Shown: positions 46,449 through 57,615 of the stretch, piece by piece
Numbering within the stretch: the stretch's first letter is position 1
Layout of the letters: every line of letters begins with the position of its first letter
Assembly (NCBI GenBank): GCA_038501625.1
Contig: JAZAYU010000254.1
Coordinates: forward strand, 666,217-730,216
Length of the DNA stretch: 64,000 nucleotides
Direction of reading: 5' to 3'
Source: Corbicula japonica
Lineage: Eukaryota > Mollusca > Bivalvia > Venerida > Cyrenidae
Program-made: the position numbers and the translations under genes
The notes under the pieces: model-generated
Told to the model about the DNA's origin: nothing
What the model saw: the letters and a program-made list of their open reading frames with translations, nothing else
The model's database searches: none

Positions 46449-46733
46449 AGACCGTCTCCCTGGCCTAGTGGTTAAGGCATCCGCCTTGGGAGCGGGAGGT
46501 CGAAGGTTTGAATCCCACCAGGAGTTCGTTCTGATATGGCCGGTTGGTGAGCCGCCAGTTAGTTAAAGAATGGTTACCGTATGCCTACCTGCCTGGTGCC
46601 TGGCATTAAAAGGATAGGATTCGGGAGGTACAAGTGCAATAGAAAAAGGTGTCTCATAAGTCAGAAATGGCTGGCCCTTTCAATAGGGGTGACACTATAA
46701 TAAACAAACACTTTACCTTTATAGAGATCAATC
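46449..46733 (+). mobile_element. tRNA-derived SINE, complete
   Basis: The A box TGGCCTAGTGG (46461-46471) and B box GGTTTGAATCC (46505-46515) form the Pol III promoter in a tRNA-like head. A body of about 180 bp follows (gtgagccgccagttag ... atggctggccctttcaat), ending cactataataaacaaacac. The tRNA-like part does not fold well enough to be a functional tRNA. Located in STING copy 1 intron 5. Confidence 0.75.
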
Positions 46734-46763
46734 GATCCGCATAATTTTACAAAAGAAGAATAC

Positions 46764-46854
46764 CTGGCACGGGAATCATTCTAAAGACATTTCTAGACTC
46801 CTGGTCCTCTAGACGATAGACGATATTTCTTAAGGCGTCCATATATCTTTCAAC
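46764..46854 (-). CDS. STING1-like: STING-like copy 1, exon 5 (long helix and last strand)
   Basis: Acceptor attcattatcacag; donor CCAG|GTATTC; phases 0 and 1. It encodes VERYMDALRNIVYRLEDQES, then RNVFRMIPVP. This matches the human STING segment QAKLFCRTLEDILADAPES followed by NNCRLI: same spacing of the amphipathic helix, acidic turn and closing strand. With the previous exon it equals copy 2 exon 3, short of one codon. Confidence 0.75.
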
Positions 46855-46902
46855 CTGTGATAATGAATACCGGACGTTCTTAATATATTGAACAACTGTG
46901 AA

Positions 46903-47090
46903 ATATGCATAAAAATGGCCACACTCATAAAATAATAAATTAAAAAAAAACACAAACATTGAACGAATATTTAGAAATCGAGAGGATACCGCTTTAAATC
47001 GGTCCCTGACAAAACATTTTGCCACTGGAGATTTAAACCAGGTTATATGGTGAACCAACCTCACTTTTGCGCCGAAAATAAGGTCAGAAG
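46903..47090 (-). repeat. PLE 3' tail, diverged
   Basis: Plus strand gtgaaatatgcataaaaatg, then a degraded copy up to gaaccaacctcacttttgcg, just upstream of exon 5 within intron 4. Confidence 0.6.
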
Positions 47091-47094
47091 ACAT

Positions 47095-48555
47095 GACGCC
47101 ATGTTGATATAATTTGTTTCAAGGCGGAAGTAATTTCATTTGAAAATAGTAGTAAAAGTGGTAAAAATAATATATACTAGTCATTTATGAGGGAGAAAAT
47201 TGATTTGAAATGTTTTAATAAATGATGTGTATGAATATGTGAATATTAATTATGTCGTTTTGGTCCCTAAATATTTAAACTGCATTTTCACAGTTCAGTG
47301 TGGAATTCTTCTATATCTCAGTTCTGGTTTATACCGACTTGTCTTCTATACCATTCCTAAAATGGACTGAAAACGAATGAATTTTGGATTTATCAGTGTA
47401 TTTATGTTCTATGAGTAAACTTTACTGCGTTATTAACGCTTATAACAAATTTGGCTTTAAATTTATTTACTTGTAGGTTGGCTGAGTAGGAATATTAAAA
47501 AAATCTCTCTACAGGTCTTCTACAGTTCATATTATAAATGTTCATATTTTCTAACACTTCAAGAATTTTGTCCTGACTAGGCACCTTAGTTATGCATGTT
47601 TTTCCTAATGTCAAGTTTGGCAACGTCAATGATCTACTTAATGGTTGAAGTCGGTGTTGCCAAAATACCTTTTCACTATTACGATTAATGGAAAAAGGTA
47701 TAAAATTGTATGCTCCCTTGTGACAAAAAGAACATTATTTATCTTGTGTTTATCCAATGTAATGCAAACCGATGAAAATGAATTATTTTGAAATCCACCG
47801 AACACAACAAATTCCGAATTAGCGCAGGCTTGGTCTACTGAGCCTGTTCAGGTTGCGTCGGCATTACTTCCCATGAAAAGGCATAATTAAATCGAGCCTG
47901 CAATTTTTCTAGTGGAAATGCAAATAACTGCCCACACTTCCTTGCCCCGGGTTAAGCGTAACTCAATACTTAAACAAATAATGTTATGCTGATCAAACGC
48001 CTTCAAAGAGCTTAATATTCCCGCTTGCTTGATCCTTACTAATTGTTTGTAGAAATGTTTTATTCTGTTGGCTATGTATTTTGAAACAATTTTGAAAGAA
48101 ATGTTTAGTACAGATATAGCTCTATTTTTAAAAATATTTTTTTCTTTTTTTATTAACGGTATACAAGTAATTATTTCCTATTCAAATGATGTAGACAATT
48201 AAACTAGTAAAGCTTTACTTGCAGAGCTTACCAGAAAAACAGATATCTATCCAAATTACTATTGTTGAAAAAAAAACAGTAAATCCAGTATAACATGGTG
48301 ATGAATACTGGACAACTTTCAAAAACAAGTAAACATTTAATGTCCCTCACGTGATCATTTTAATATTTGTTTTGTGATTACCAAAAGTGATGGCTTTTTA
48401 TCCCTGATTTCCGTTCATTATGTTTTGAAAAGGCACCTATATTATCTATAGTAAAATGAGAGGTCTGCAAGTTCCGTGTTTTAATCCTCTGTAAATCGTC
48501 TATGATGCACCGACTCGTGATGTATTTTGCACCGGAAACAAAATCAAAATAACTT
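47095..48555. other. STING copy 1 intron 4, mostly featureless
   Basis: AT-rich. A weak relative of the GAGCCTGCAG repeat at about 47790-47960 is the only thing recognised. Confidence 0.5.
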
Positions 48556-48557
48556 AC

Positions 48558-48653
48558 TTCTTTTTCCCGATCGGTTTTGTTTATAATTCCTTTATCTTCC
48601 AAAATTCCCAAAATAGTGAATGAGTGTGGTATTTGCACAACAAAGTAATATGT
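48558..48653 (-). CDS. STING1-like: STING-like copy 1, exon 4
   Basis: Acceptor ctttgtatttttcag; donor GAA|GTAAGT; phase 0 at both ends. It encodes TYYFVVQIPHSFTILGILED, then KGIINKTDREKE. It aligns with human TCVLEYATPLQTLFAMSQ and the GFSREDRLE segment. The pocket residues differ: the position of Glu260 is Gln and that of Thr263 is His (alignment by eye). This would be expected to change ligand preference or affinity. Confidence 0.75.
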
Positions 48654-48688
48654 CTGAAAAATACAAAGAACATATAACAAATACATAC

Positions 48689-48783
48689 TTGTAAGCTCTT
48701 TTCGATATCATATCCTGAACAAGAAACGTTGTAAGTAAGAGCTCGTTTTATTATGCCTTTTAATTGGTCACATGTTTTCAACT
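48689..48783 (-). CDS. Candidate extra exon of the STING copy 1 locus
   Basis: Acceptor acatatatatgcag; donor TTACAA|GTATGT; entry phase 1, exit phase 0. It encodes ELKTCDQLKGIIKRALTYNV, then SCSGYDIEKSLQ. The open frame continues upstream through the acceptor (RIYVLITIENGEKAHIYA), so it may start further 5'. It can splice to exon 4 (phase 0) but not from exon 3 (phase 0 into phase 1). The direct exon 3 to exon 4 join gives normal STING homology. It could therefore be an alternative first coding exon or belong to another gene. I do not recognise the peptide. Confidence 0.35.
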
Positions 48784-49080
48784 CTGCATATATATGTGCC
48801 TTTTCCCCATTTTCAATTGTAATTAAAACGTATATTCTCTTTTTTTACACATTGCTGTGATAACGTAAAATGAAGACTGTATTCCGAATGCAACTTCTTT
48901 GGACTATTTCAGGAAAGCAAGACGGTGTTACGTAGTAACCGACCCACATCGAATAATGTCTTCATTTTTATTTAGAAAAAGTCCACTTTCTATAAAATAC
49001 TGACCCTCCTTATAAAAATAACGACCCCGAATCGTTATTAAAATATTGACCCCAACATACCGATTTCTAAAATAATATAC

Positions 49081-51073
49081 ACAGTGTCTAAGCGTACAGT
49101 TAACCGAAACGGAAGTTGCTGATCTGTACGCCGATGATCACATAGTTGCTTACAGAAAAACACGCGACATCGACTTTTTATTTGTAAAATATATTCAAAT
49201 TAAACGTGCATTTTGCAGAAATAATTGTTATATAAGTACATCGTTGATTAATAGTCTTACTGTGATCTTGAAGTCTTGAACTAACGGCTCGTTAAGTGGC
49301 AATCTGTAATCTTTTCACACGTGATCAGTACAAAATGGGGAAAAAGAGTGGAGAAAATTTGCATTTGTGACCTCATATTTTATAATGTACATATTGGAAA
49401 GGTATATATTTGACTTCCCGTGAAAGAAAAATCATGTCCAACGCTCACAAAATGCGTTGAACGGTGCTTGAACGAATTAGCAACGAGAAAATGGTCTTTC
49501 TGTGCAGCAACCGAAAGTTACAAGACTGTACGCAAAGTTGCAGTACCTCAATGTCAGACTGTACGAACAGTTGCGATCATAAGTGCATCATATACTGATC
49601 AACTGAAAAGCATCAATGAAGCAAGAACTTGTAAAATGAATCAATCAAAGGAATCAACCAAATCTAATGTATTATTTATCAAAAATAAAACCTTATATGA
49701 TCACATTTTAGAGCTGACAAGCAAGTTTTGAGCTATAAATTAATAGGTTTTTTACTCTGATTTACCATATGAACGAATTGGTACACTTTGCAAATAAGAC
49801 ACCGATAATTGCTAGAAATCCTAAATCCCCTGAGTGTGACATTAAATAAAACCTAGTATAAACCTGCTGAAATCCCCGCCGGTGTTGGCAAAAATATACA
49901 TTATGCACAAATATTATCCAATATCATAAAGACTTTAACAATCCGGTCTTTGACAGGAAAATTCCATTAAGTGGTTTCAGATTTTGAAATTCACCACTTC
50001 GTGACTGAGATAAGTAAGTCTACAATTACGTCTGCAACTGCTAAGAATTTCATGTTTAAGGTCGTTAAAATGTCGAGTTGGATTTCATTTTGGCCGACTT
50101 TCATTGGTAGAATTCAGGGATTATGTTAATTTGCTTGGAGCATTCTATGAAATCTTTAGAAGCTATGGTTGAAGTACTAACGCGTATTTGTCCAGCTACA
50201 TTATGACTTCTACAGTTTGCACTTCAGAGAAGAAATGAAAACATTACAGTGGGCCTCTACATATCTTACACGGTCTTACCATTGATATAGCTCGGTTGGT
50301 CTATAGTCGTTTTTTCACGCCTCCTTTCATGAAAAGCTAACAAGAGATTTAAAAACAAATCTGACTTTGAAACAAGCCAAGATCAGTTATTTGTTTATAC
50401 AATTGTATTATTAAAAGAATGAGCAACTTTGTTGAAAAAAAAGCATTTTTCAGGTTCCTGTGCAAGAATTATTAAGGTTAACTGAAGCTAAAATGATAAC
50501 CTGTCGATATAATCAGAAAAGTATCAACTGGAACCAAACATTGTTAATGATCTGTTTGACAACTCTGCGTACAGATGTTAGGCATCTGTTAACAACTAAC
50601 GATCGCGTACAGTTGCAACTATGCGTACAGTCTTATCATTTACAGTGACATAAAGAAAGTATCATTTTCTCGTTGCGAAGTCGTTCAAACTCAGGTCAAC
50701 GAAGTACACAAGTTGAAAAAATAAATTTTCTCCCACACCAATACAAATATGGTTCAAAATCTATTTACACAAAGAAATTTGAACCCAAAACGTCTCGTTT
50801 TGTTCAATGTTTTGCTCCTATTTTGTCTGATCGAGTTGGGAACGATGATGGATTATAACAATACTAACCCTTCTTTTAAGTCTATATGATCACAGCAGGG
50901 CTAACAATTAACGTTGTACTTACCACAGAAATATTTTTTCCAAATGCACATTAAATTTGGTTTATTTACCAATAAATAATTCGATGTCGCAGGTTTTTCT
51001 GTAAGCAACTATGTGATCATCGGCGTACAGATCAGCAACTTCCGTTTCGGTTAACTGTACGCTTAGACACTGT
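49081..51073. mobile_element. Foldback element with about 100-bp near-identical ends
   Basis: acagtgtctaagcgtacagt at 49081 and its complement ending at 51073 head inverted repeats of about 105 bp with only a few differences. Further inverted similarity occurs inside: caacgagaaaatg and gactgtacgcaaagttgca at 49475-49545, against 50580-50690. There is no transposase, and no clear target duplication. The small open frames inside (49420-49731, 50460-50860) mostly follow the inverted repeat and look non-coding. In STING copy 1 intron 3. Confidence 0.75.
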
Positions 51074-51430
51074 GATAAACATCTATTCAAGTCATTGCTT
51101 ATATTTATTGAGGTTGCTATTATATTTTTGCCTCCGCTGTGTCTAAGGCTGACACAATAGAACACAAGCTGACACTCTGCTCAGAAGTTAGCGTATATAT
51201 ATTTAAAATAAATTATATTATTCAAAGTTTGCTAAGCACCAAGTTTTCCGCATACAATCTCGAATTCTACATCATATGAACATATTTTATTTACTTTGTG
51301 AATCGTGTAGTAATTAAGAGTGTTTCTTGCGTATCCATTACATTGAATTACGAGCGATTTCTACTTGCAAGTAGTGCAAACAAGGTGACCCCGTATTTCC
51401 ATAGTCACTGTTTATTTGACAGAGCATCCA

Positions 51431-51975
51431 TGTATCGACACGTATACAGTGTTCATTCTTTGCTTTCTATTGCAGTTGGTATGGTGGAGCAAGGGGCCCG
51501 TCATCGTGAGGTTGGTGAGATGTTTGGTATGGACCATACAGTTGTCCCCCGAGCCTGGGCGAGGTTCCAACAGTATAACCGATAAGACGACATGGTGGAT
51601 GCACATGAAGGGTGACTACTAAGGTTGAGGATCGGTTTTGGTCATCCAGGCATGAAAACACCGTTATGCAACTGCAACCCAACTTCGCTTTGACCTTCAA
51701 AATGCTTCCGAGGTGCGAGTATCAACACAAACCACACGCATAACATTACATTAAAGTGGTCTGCGATACAAGACTATGTATACGTAAATAGCTGTCTCGA
51801 GATCACTTCCGGCTCCGATATGATTGGGCCATGGACCTTGTTGTTTGGAGCAGGATGAACTAGTGGCATTCACCGATGATTCTAGATATTGCCTAGTCTT
51901 CATGTATGAGCGTACTATAGTATGGCGAAGGCCAGGGGAACGACACCATGCAATATTGCTGAATGCGACCAATCG
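51431..51975 (+). pseudogene. Tc1/mariner-like transposase relic
   Basis: The N-terminal helix-turn-helix is readable: AVGMVEQGARHREVGEMFGM, then DHTVVPRAWARFQQYN. This matches Tc1-like GM-x-x-x-G-x-x-x-REVA-x-x-FGV-x-x-x-TV-x-R-x-W-x-R-FQ. After several frame changes and stops, LVVWSRM and then FTDDSRYCLVF and TIVWRRPGERHH give the DDE-domain block with the second Asp (usually FTDESRF...VWRRPGER). The segment after this is lost. In the intron between STING exons 3 and 4, opposite strand. Confidence 0.75.
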
Positions 51976-52129
51976 TTAATTGGTTCATTTTAAAGGTTTA
52001 TTTTATGGACTGGCCGGCATAGTCCCCTGACTGAAGCTAATATTCGGCATACAACCTAATATTCGTACAAAAATATTCTTGGTGCTTAAAAACTTATAGT
52101 AGTGTATAAATTGAATATGTGTTATGCCA

Positions 52130-52250
52130 GTGTGAGATAGAAATATATTTCACCGAGTGTGCTACGAAATTCGTATTTTCACGATTGGCGAAGCGACGGG
52201 TGAATATTAATAATTCAATATGTCACGAGTGAAATATATTTCTATCTTTC
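52130..52250. repeat. Inverted repeat, gatagaaatatatttcac type
   Basis: gatagaaatatatttcac at about 52136-52153 and its complement gtgaaatatatttctatc at about 52228-52245 flank 75 bases with acgaaattcgtattttcacg. Probably a MITE core. Confidence 0.6.
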
Positions 52251-52699
52251 AATTGTAAAAAAAATTATGCTTTAAAATAATGCACAATTAGCGTTAATTT
52301 GACATAACAATTGCACGAAATGTGGCCAAAAAGGTTTGTTTACATGACGCTACGTCATGACGTCATAAACTCAAATTTGAACCCGTTTTCTAAACGTTTT
52401 CATTCGTTATATTGTGTACGTTTGGGTGTCATCGTCAATAAAACAGTGAAAATAAAAAAGAAATTTCACTGAAAACAGTGGAATACCACTTTTATTTCAC
52501 ATACAAATTCTATAATTCACTGGAAAGCATAAAATAAAAAAATTATTTGTATTTGAATAATCATTATTGTACTTAAAGTATCAATAATTACATCAATATC
52601 AGAACAGAAAGTATAAATATTTACAAAAATATAAGAACAGAAATCGTTCTCAGGTTAGAGAGCTACAGCAATCCAGGATGATTTGGTTTTGTTAAGCAA

Positions 52700-53245
52700 A
52701 ACTGTAAAATGCGTATCACGAACTGCCACATCCAGGCGACACAGCCTCTCTACGCAGCAAAGATGAAGAGAGGAACAGAGACTTCATACTTTATAAAATC
52801 ATTGGTTAAAACAACACCACAAACAGTAAATAAAAATGAGAACCCGATGGGTTACTGCCTTGAAACGGTCAAGGGCAAATCAAATCCTCACTGGGGGTTT
52901 AAACCAGGTTCTGGGGTTCAGCAACCTCACAATTGCCTCAACAGGTTCTCATATCATCACTTAGATACACGTTGTCTTGGTGAAATAACTCCAACCCACC
53001 CATCATCTCAACAATGTTGCATGCAAATGCACACAAACATATAAAACATAAAAAGTTAATAATTGCAAAGGGGCGGGTACTCAATGATCTTACCAAGGAC
53101 AGAGCTCCTGTAGTACAATCAGCAAGAACCAGCGGGTTACCGCCTTGGAACGTTCAAAAGCAAAACATTTGCCACTGGGGGTTAGAACCAGGTTCTATGG
53201 TGCACCTACTTTACACTTGCCCCAACATAATCTCATACATACAAA
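52700..53245 (-). repeat. PLE 3' tails, two in series
   Basis: A long tail from aaatgcgtatcacgaactgc to about 53120 (ending in the agcaagaac words). It is followed immediately by the middle part of another tail (gcgggttaccgccttggaac to about 53235). Just downstream of STING exon 3 in intron 3. Confidence 0.7.
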
Positions 53246-53310
53246 CAAAGGGGTTCTTTGAAAATAGAAAGGAATAACGAGAATACCGACCAAGAAAAGT
53301 TCAACCATAC

Positions 53311-53418
53311 CTGTACCGTTTTAGGATCAGTAATGGTGTATACTGTAACCTCGTGTTCTCTCCCTTCAAAACTTCCATGATCAGCTTTAATGGGAAGGAT
53401 CGTTCTGTGGTCTTTCGG
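53311..53418 (-). CDS. STING1-like: STING-like copy 1, exon 3
   Basis: Acceptor ttttatttgtcaaag; donor CAG|GTATGG; phase 0 at both ends. It encodes PKDHRTILPIKADHGSFEGR, then EHEVTVYTITDPKTVQ. Aligned with copy 2 and human STING, the Arg of EGREH falls at Arg238, but the Tyr240 position is His. The pyrimidine tract of the acceptor is weak, but exact phase and length agreement with copy 2 exon 2 supports it. Confidence 0.65.
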
Positions 53419-53878
53419 CTTTGACAAATAAAAAGTTTATTGTTCACTTAATATATAATTCGATCAATTATGATAAAGCGAAAGTAAGAAATAAAAACAA
53501 TATAATAAATTAAACAGTCTAAATATAAGAAAATCGTTGGAGTACATGTATGATTTTAGTTGTCATTTTGATTTGGTTATTTCCTTTTTGTAATTCGTTG
53601 CACTAATTTTGCAAACAAACCAGAATCATTCCCAATAAATTAGTATTAACGTAAAAAAATCGGTTATAGGTTTCATACAATGATTGTCACACTCATCAGC
53701 ATTTAGTTGCTCAATGAATAGCCACCTTCAAGCAAACGTCCTAGCTTTTTAAGAGACGTCTACAGTCATCATTGCAAAGAGTGATATTGTTACTGCACAC
53801 ACTCTACAAATTACAAAATTTATAATCAGTACTGAGCCGAAACAATACAAAGTACCTACTATGTATTGGCTGCCTAAA

Positions 53879-54950
53879 AAGGTGAAATATGCATATCAGG
53901 AATCGCCACATTCAGAAAAAACAGCCTCCCCACACAGTCAAAAAGAAGAGAGGGAGAGCACATGGTTAATAAAATGATCAGTTTCAAAAGAGACACCACT
54001 AACAATTAACAAAAATGAGAACCCGAGGGGTTACCGCCTTCGAACAGTCAGTGGCAAATCAAATTGCCACTGGGGGTTTAAACCAGGTTCTAGGGTGCAA
54101 CAACCTCACACTTGCCTAAACAGATTATCATATCACAATACAAATACAAGTTGTCTTGGTGAAACAACTCCAACCCACTTATTGGCTCAACAATTTTGCA
54201 TGCAAAAGCACACAAACATATAAAACATAAGAATCTAATAGCATTGAAAAGCCAAAGGGCGGGTACTCAATGATCTTACCGAGACTAGAGCTCCTGGAGT
54301 AAAATCAGCAAGAACACGATGCCAGGAATAAAAGAAACAAATCGAGCTTCTAGGTTCTTTTAAGAAAAGATTTCCCCATATACCTTCATAAACTCTTAAG
54401 CCCCTGCCACCGTCTTGCAACCAAAGAGGTAAGCATAATGATCAACTGTAGAAGGGTTAATCACAAGGCATGCAGAGCGCTGTAAAATATCATGTTCGTA
54501 ACCTTTCTTTTTAAATTTACAGATGGTTTTTACGAATAACCGGGAGAAATTAACATTGCCCTTTATCTTCTTAAGTTTATAAATTAAATCTCCATAAAAA
54601 ACTGGCTGTGAAATACCTTGTTGCAATAGTGATTTTAAACTGCACCTGTATTTATGAATTAGATCTGGGTATCGACGATAAAACTTGCAAAATGTTTTCC
54701 TTAATTTGTGATACCGATAACCTTGTTTTAAAAGTTTTTTCTGTAATGCAAAGATTACGTTCATTGAAATCATTAATATCGTTGCAAGCTCTTGAAAAGC
54801 GAACAAGCTGTGAAATATAAACCCCGTAAGAGTATATTAAAATTAAAATCATCTCTTTTATCATATATTTTAGTAGTGACATAACCATTTTCAAATGACA
54901 GATTTAGATCGAGAAAGTTTGCTTGTATTTTTTGAAGTGTAAAAATGCAT
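53879..54950 (-). mobile_element. Penelope-like element, minus-strand member of a head-to-head pair
   Basis: 3' terminus at 53879 (aggtgaaatatgcatatcag on the plus strand), tail to about 54395, then reverse transcriptase relic 54396-54950. The RT retains CKFYRRYPDLIHKYRCSLKS and the FLDLNLSFENG block in two frames. A deletion removes the KRDDFNF-to-YGVYISQ junction. Confidence 0.75.
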
Positions 54951-54954
54951 AAAA

Positions 54955-56170
54955 CACGTTTACTAGAGAAAATAAAACCTTCATCGCTTGTAATTAACAT
55001 AAGGCATTTTTACAGATGGTTCTTTTGATAAATATACTTTACAAACTTGCCAAGACCTAATAGAGTCGCTATCTTTCTTACTTGATAATATTTATGTTAT
55101 GTTATATTTATGTTAGATTTAGTACCTCTATTTATAAACAAGCAATAGGCATAACAAATGGTATTAATTAAAAAGAATTGTTTCAATTTTAATATAGTAA
55201 ATTTTCCGTTTTTAGACGGAGATGTTCGTCGTGCAACCTCTATCGGGTTTATATCTCACAGCTTGTTCGCTTTTTAAGAGCTGACAATAATGTGAATGAT
55301 TTCAATGAACGTAAGTTTTACATAACAGAAAAAAAAACTTGTAAAACAAGGTTATCGGTATCACAAATTAAGAAACACCTTTTGCAAGTTTTATCGCCGT
55401 TATCCAGATATAATTCAAAAATACAGGTGCAGTTTAAATTCAATATTGCAACCTTGTATTTCACAGCCAATTTTTCTGGAGATTTAACTTCTAAACTTCA
55501 GAAGATAAAAGACAATGTTATATCCCGGTTATTCGTAAATTCGTATGTAAATTTAAAAAAAAAGGTACCAACATGATATTCTAAAGCGTTCTGAAGGCCT
55601 GGTGATTAACCCATCTAAAATTGATCATTATGCTTATCTCTTTGGTTGCAGGACCGTGGCAGGGGTTTAAAATTTTTACGAAGGTTTATGGGGAAATCTT
55701 GTATAAGAATCTAGAAGCTCGATTTTTTTTTCTTTTATCCCTGTCCTGATTTTACTCCAGGAGCTCTGGTCTCGGTAAAATCATTGAGTACCCGCCCCTT
55801 TGGCTTTGCAATGCTATTAGCTTCTTATGATGTTTGTATGCTTTTCCATGCAACATTGTTGAGCTGATGGGTGGGTTGGAGCTATTTCACCAAGACAACT
55901 TGTACTTGTGTGTTGTTATGAGAGCCTGTTGGAGGCAAGTGTGAAGTTGGTGCACCCTAGAACCTGGTTTTAACCCACAATGGCAATTTATATTGCCGCT
56001 AACCGTTCCAAGGCGGTTACCCCACGGGTTCTCAGTTTTGTTAATTGTTTGTGGTGTCATTTTGAAACTGATCATTTTATTAACCATGCTCTCTCCCTAC
56101 CTCTTCTTCTTGACTGTGTGGGGAGGCTGTTTTTTTCTGAATCTGGCAATTCCTGATATGCATTTTTCAC
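54955..56170 (+). mobile_element. Penelope-like element, plus-strand member of the pair
   Basis: Begins with the FTDGSFDKYTLQTCQDLIES region of the reverse transcriptase (about 55008). It has an internal deletion near 55165, continues with NDFNERKFYITEK and the FSGDLTSKLQKIKD region, reaches its stop near 55670, and carries a complete tail ending gatatgcatttttcacctt at about 56173. Its 5' side meets the 5' side of the minus-strand copy at about 54950. Confidence 0.75.
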
Positions 56171-56174
56171 CTTT

Positions 56175-56312
56175 TCGTTTATTAATTGAATTGTGGCGTC
56201 TTATTTGAATTGACATACTTATAACAAACATGCTTTCTTTTCCTTTCTTCTTTTTTGCTGCGTGGGGAGGCTGTGTTTTGTGAGTGTGGCGATTCCTGAT
56301 TTGATTTCACTT
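56175..56312 (+). repeat. PLE 3' tail terminus, second copy
   Basis: Runs from cgtttattaattgaattgtg to gcgattcctgatttgatttc, directly after the previous tail and in the same orientation. Confidence 0.65.
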
Positions 56313-56805
56313 TTTTATTATTATGTTGTGCAAAATTTGGCACATAAGCCGTCATTTTCTTTTCTTAAATAATTTTTCAAACCTATATATTTCAGGTTAA
56401 AAAAATAACTTACGTCTCGTTGCTGCATCGGCAAATTTCACACTTATCTGTTGTCATATTTTAAAGTACCTTATTAACTAACTATTTTAAAATATTCGGC
56501 TATCAATATACAATAAGGGTACGAGTGTAGTCAACTTTTAACTTTGCGGCCTTCACTGAACATTAATATAAAGCTCACAAATAAGTCTTATAATAAATTC
56601 TTTTAGATTTTATCTTTATCTTTAAAGTAAGATATGTTGTTTTTTCTTACATTGTGTTGAGCTTTCTTATGTTAATTGTTTGTTTGTGAAAATTTTGAAT
56701 TTGGTATATAACTATTTATCTTCTCTTAGGTCTCTTTTAAAGGCTTTCAGAGGACTTTGGATTTTCTGCTAATTGTATTACGAGATATAAACTTAAAGTA
56801 CATAC

Positions 56806-56951
56806 CCAAAAGTAGTACTCCGCTGGTAGTTTAAAATCCGACAATCTTTCCACTGACTTTGCATTATAAGGAAATATGTTAAACTCCTTAAGTGGAAAAT
56901 AGTTTTCATTGCCTTTATAGAGCTGGCTTTGTTTTATTTTTCCTACTAGCT
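56806..56951 (-). CDS. STING1-like: STING-like copy 1, exon 2
   Basis: Acceptor attattttctttcag; donor TGG|GTATGT; phases 1 and 0; 146 bp. It encodes (E)LVGKIKQSQLYKGNENYFPL, then KEFNIFPYNAKSVERLSDF and ends LPAEYYFW. Joined to exon 1 it gives RIVLRELVGKIK, aligning with human RLILPELQARIR, which confirms the splice. FNIFPYNAKSVERL takes the place of the YILLPLDCGVPDNL strand. Confidence 0.75.
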
Positions 56952-57615
56952 CTGAAAGAAAATAATAAATTTTCAACGAAGATCGCTTTTGCACAAATTC
57001 TGGCAGCTAGCAAGAAGTTTTAAAGGGGTTTTGTGACAGTTAAGCATTTCTTCATCATCAGTTATAAATTATCCATCTTGAACCTGATCTGCTAAGCAAC
57101 TCCTCAGATAAATTGACTCAAAGCAATATCAAACCTATCAACAACTAACCCCGGGGCAAAGCGTCTCAGACGTATGTGAAACACACTAGCCGGTAATAAT
57201 TTAGATCAAAAATTCCTTTTGTCAATGCTTTATTAAGGAACAGTTTTGCAATTGTAGTGCATCTTAGTCATATAGCTATAGTCTGATGAAACTATCTAGC
57301 ATTAATCTTATTTGCTTAGCATCTCCTCAGAACAGACTTGACTAAGTCACGTCACCGTCTTGGTTCAAGGAAACAACCCAGTCGCTGATTGATGATTGTA
57401 AAGCAAAGAATAAGTCGTGTAGAACTTTTTAAGTATTGTTATTTTTAATGATTATTGTTTACAAGTAAACAATCGATTTTACGCAAATAGCGAACAAAAA
57501 CGATGTAATAAACCATGACTGAGCGTTGAATTAACATGTTGTGACCTCACAACATAAGTTGTTTATAACTGCAATAAAAGACTTTAACTAAATTTAAATA
57601 ATTGAAAGGAATTGC

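Larger units (their letters stand above)
53419..56805. other. STING copy 1 intron 2, absent from copy 2
   Basis: GT-AG intron of 3.4 kb between exons 2 and 3. In copy 2 the same position is uninterrupted coding. The intron is dominated by two Penelope-like copies placed head to head. Confidence 0.65.

Noticed and set aside
46449..46520. Functional tRNA gene
   Set aside because: The T stem and acceptor do not pair properly, and a SINE body follows directly.
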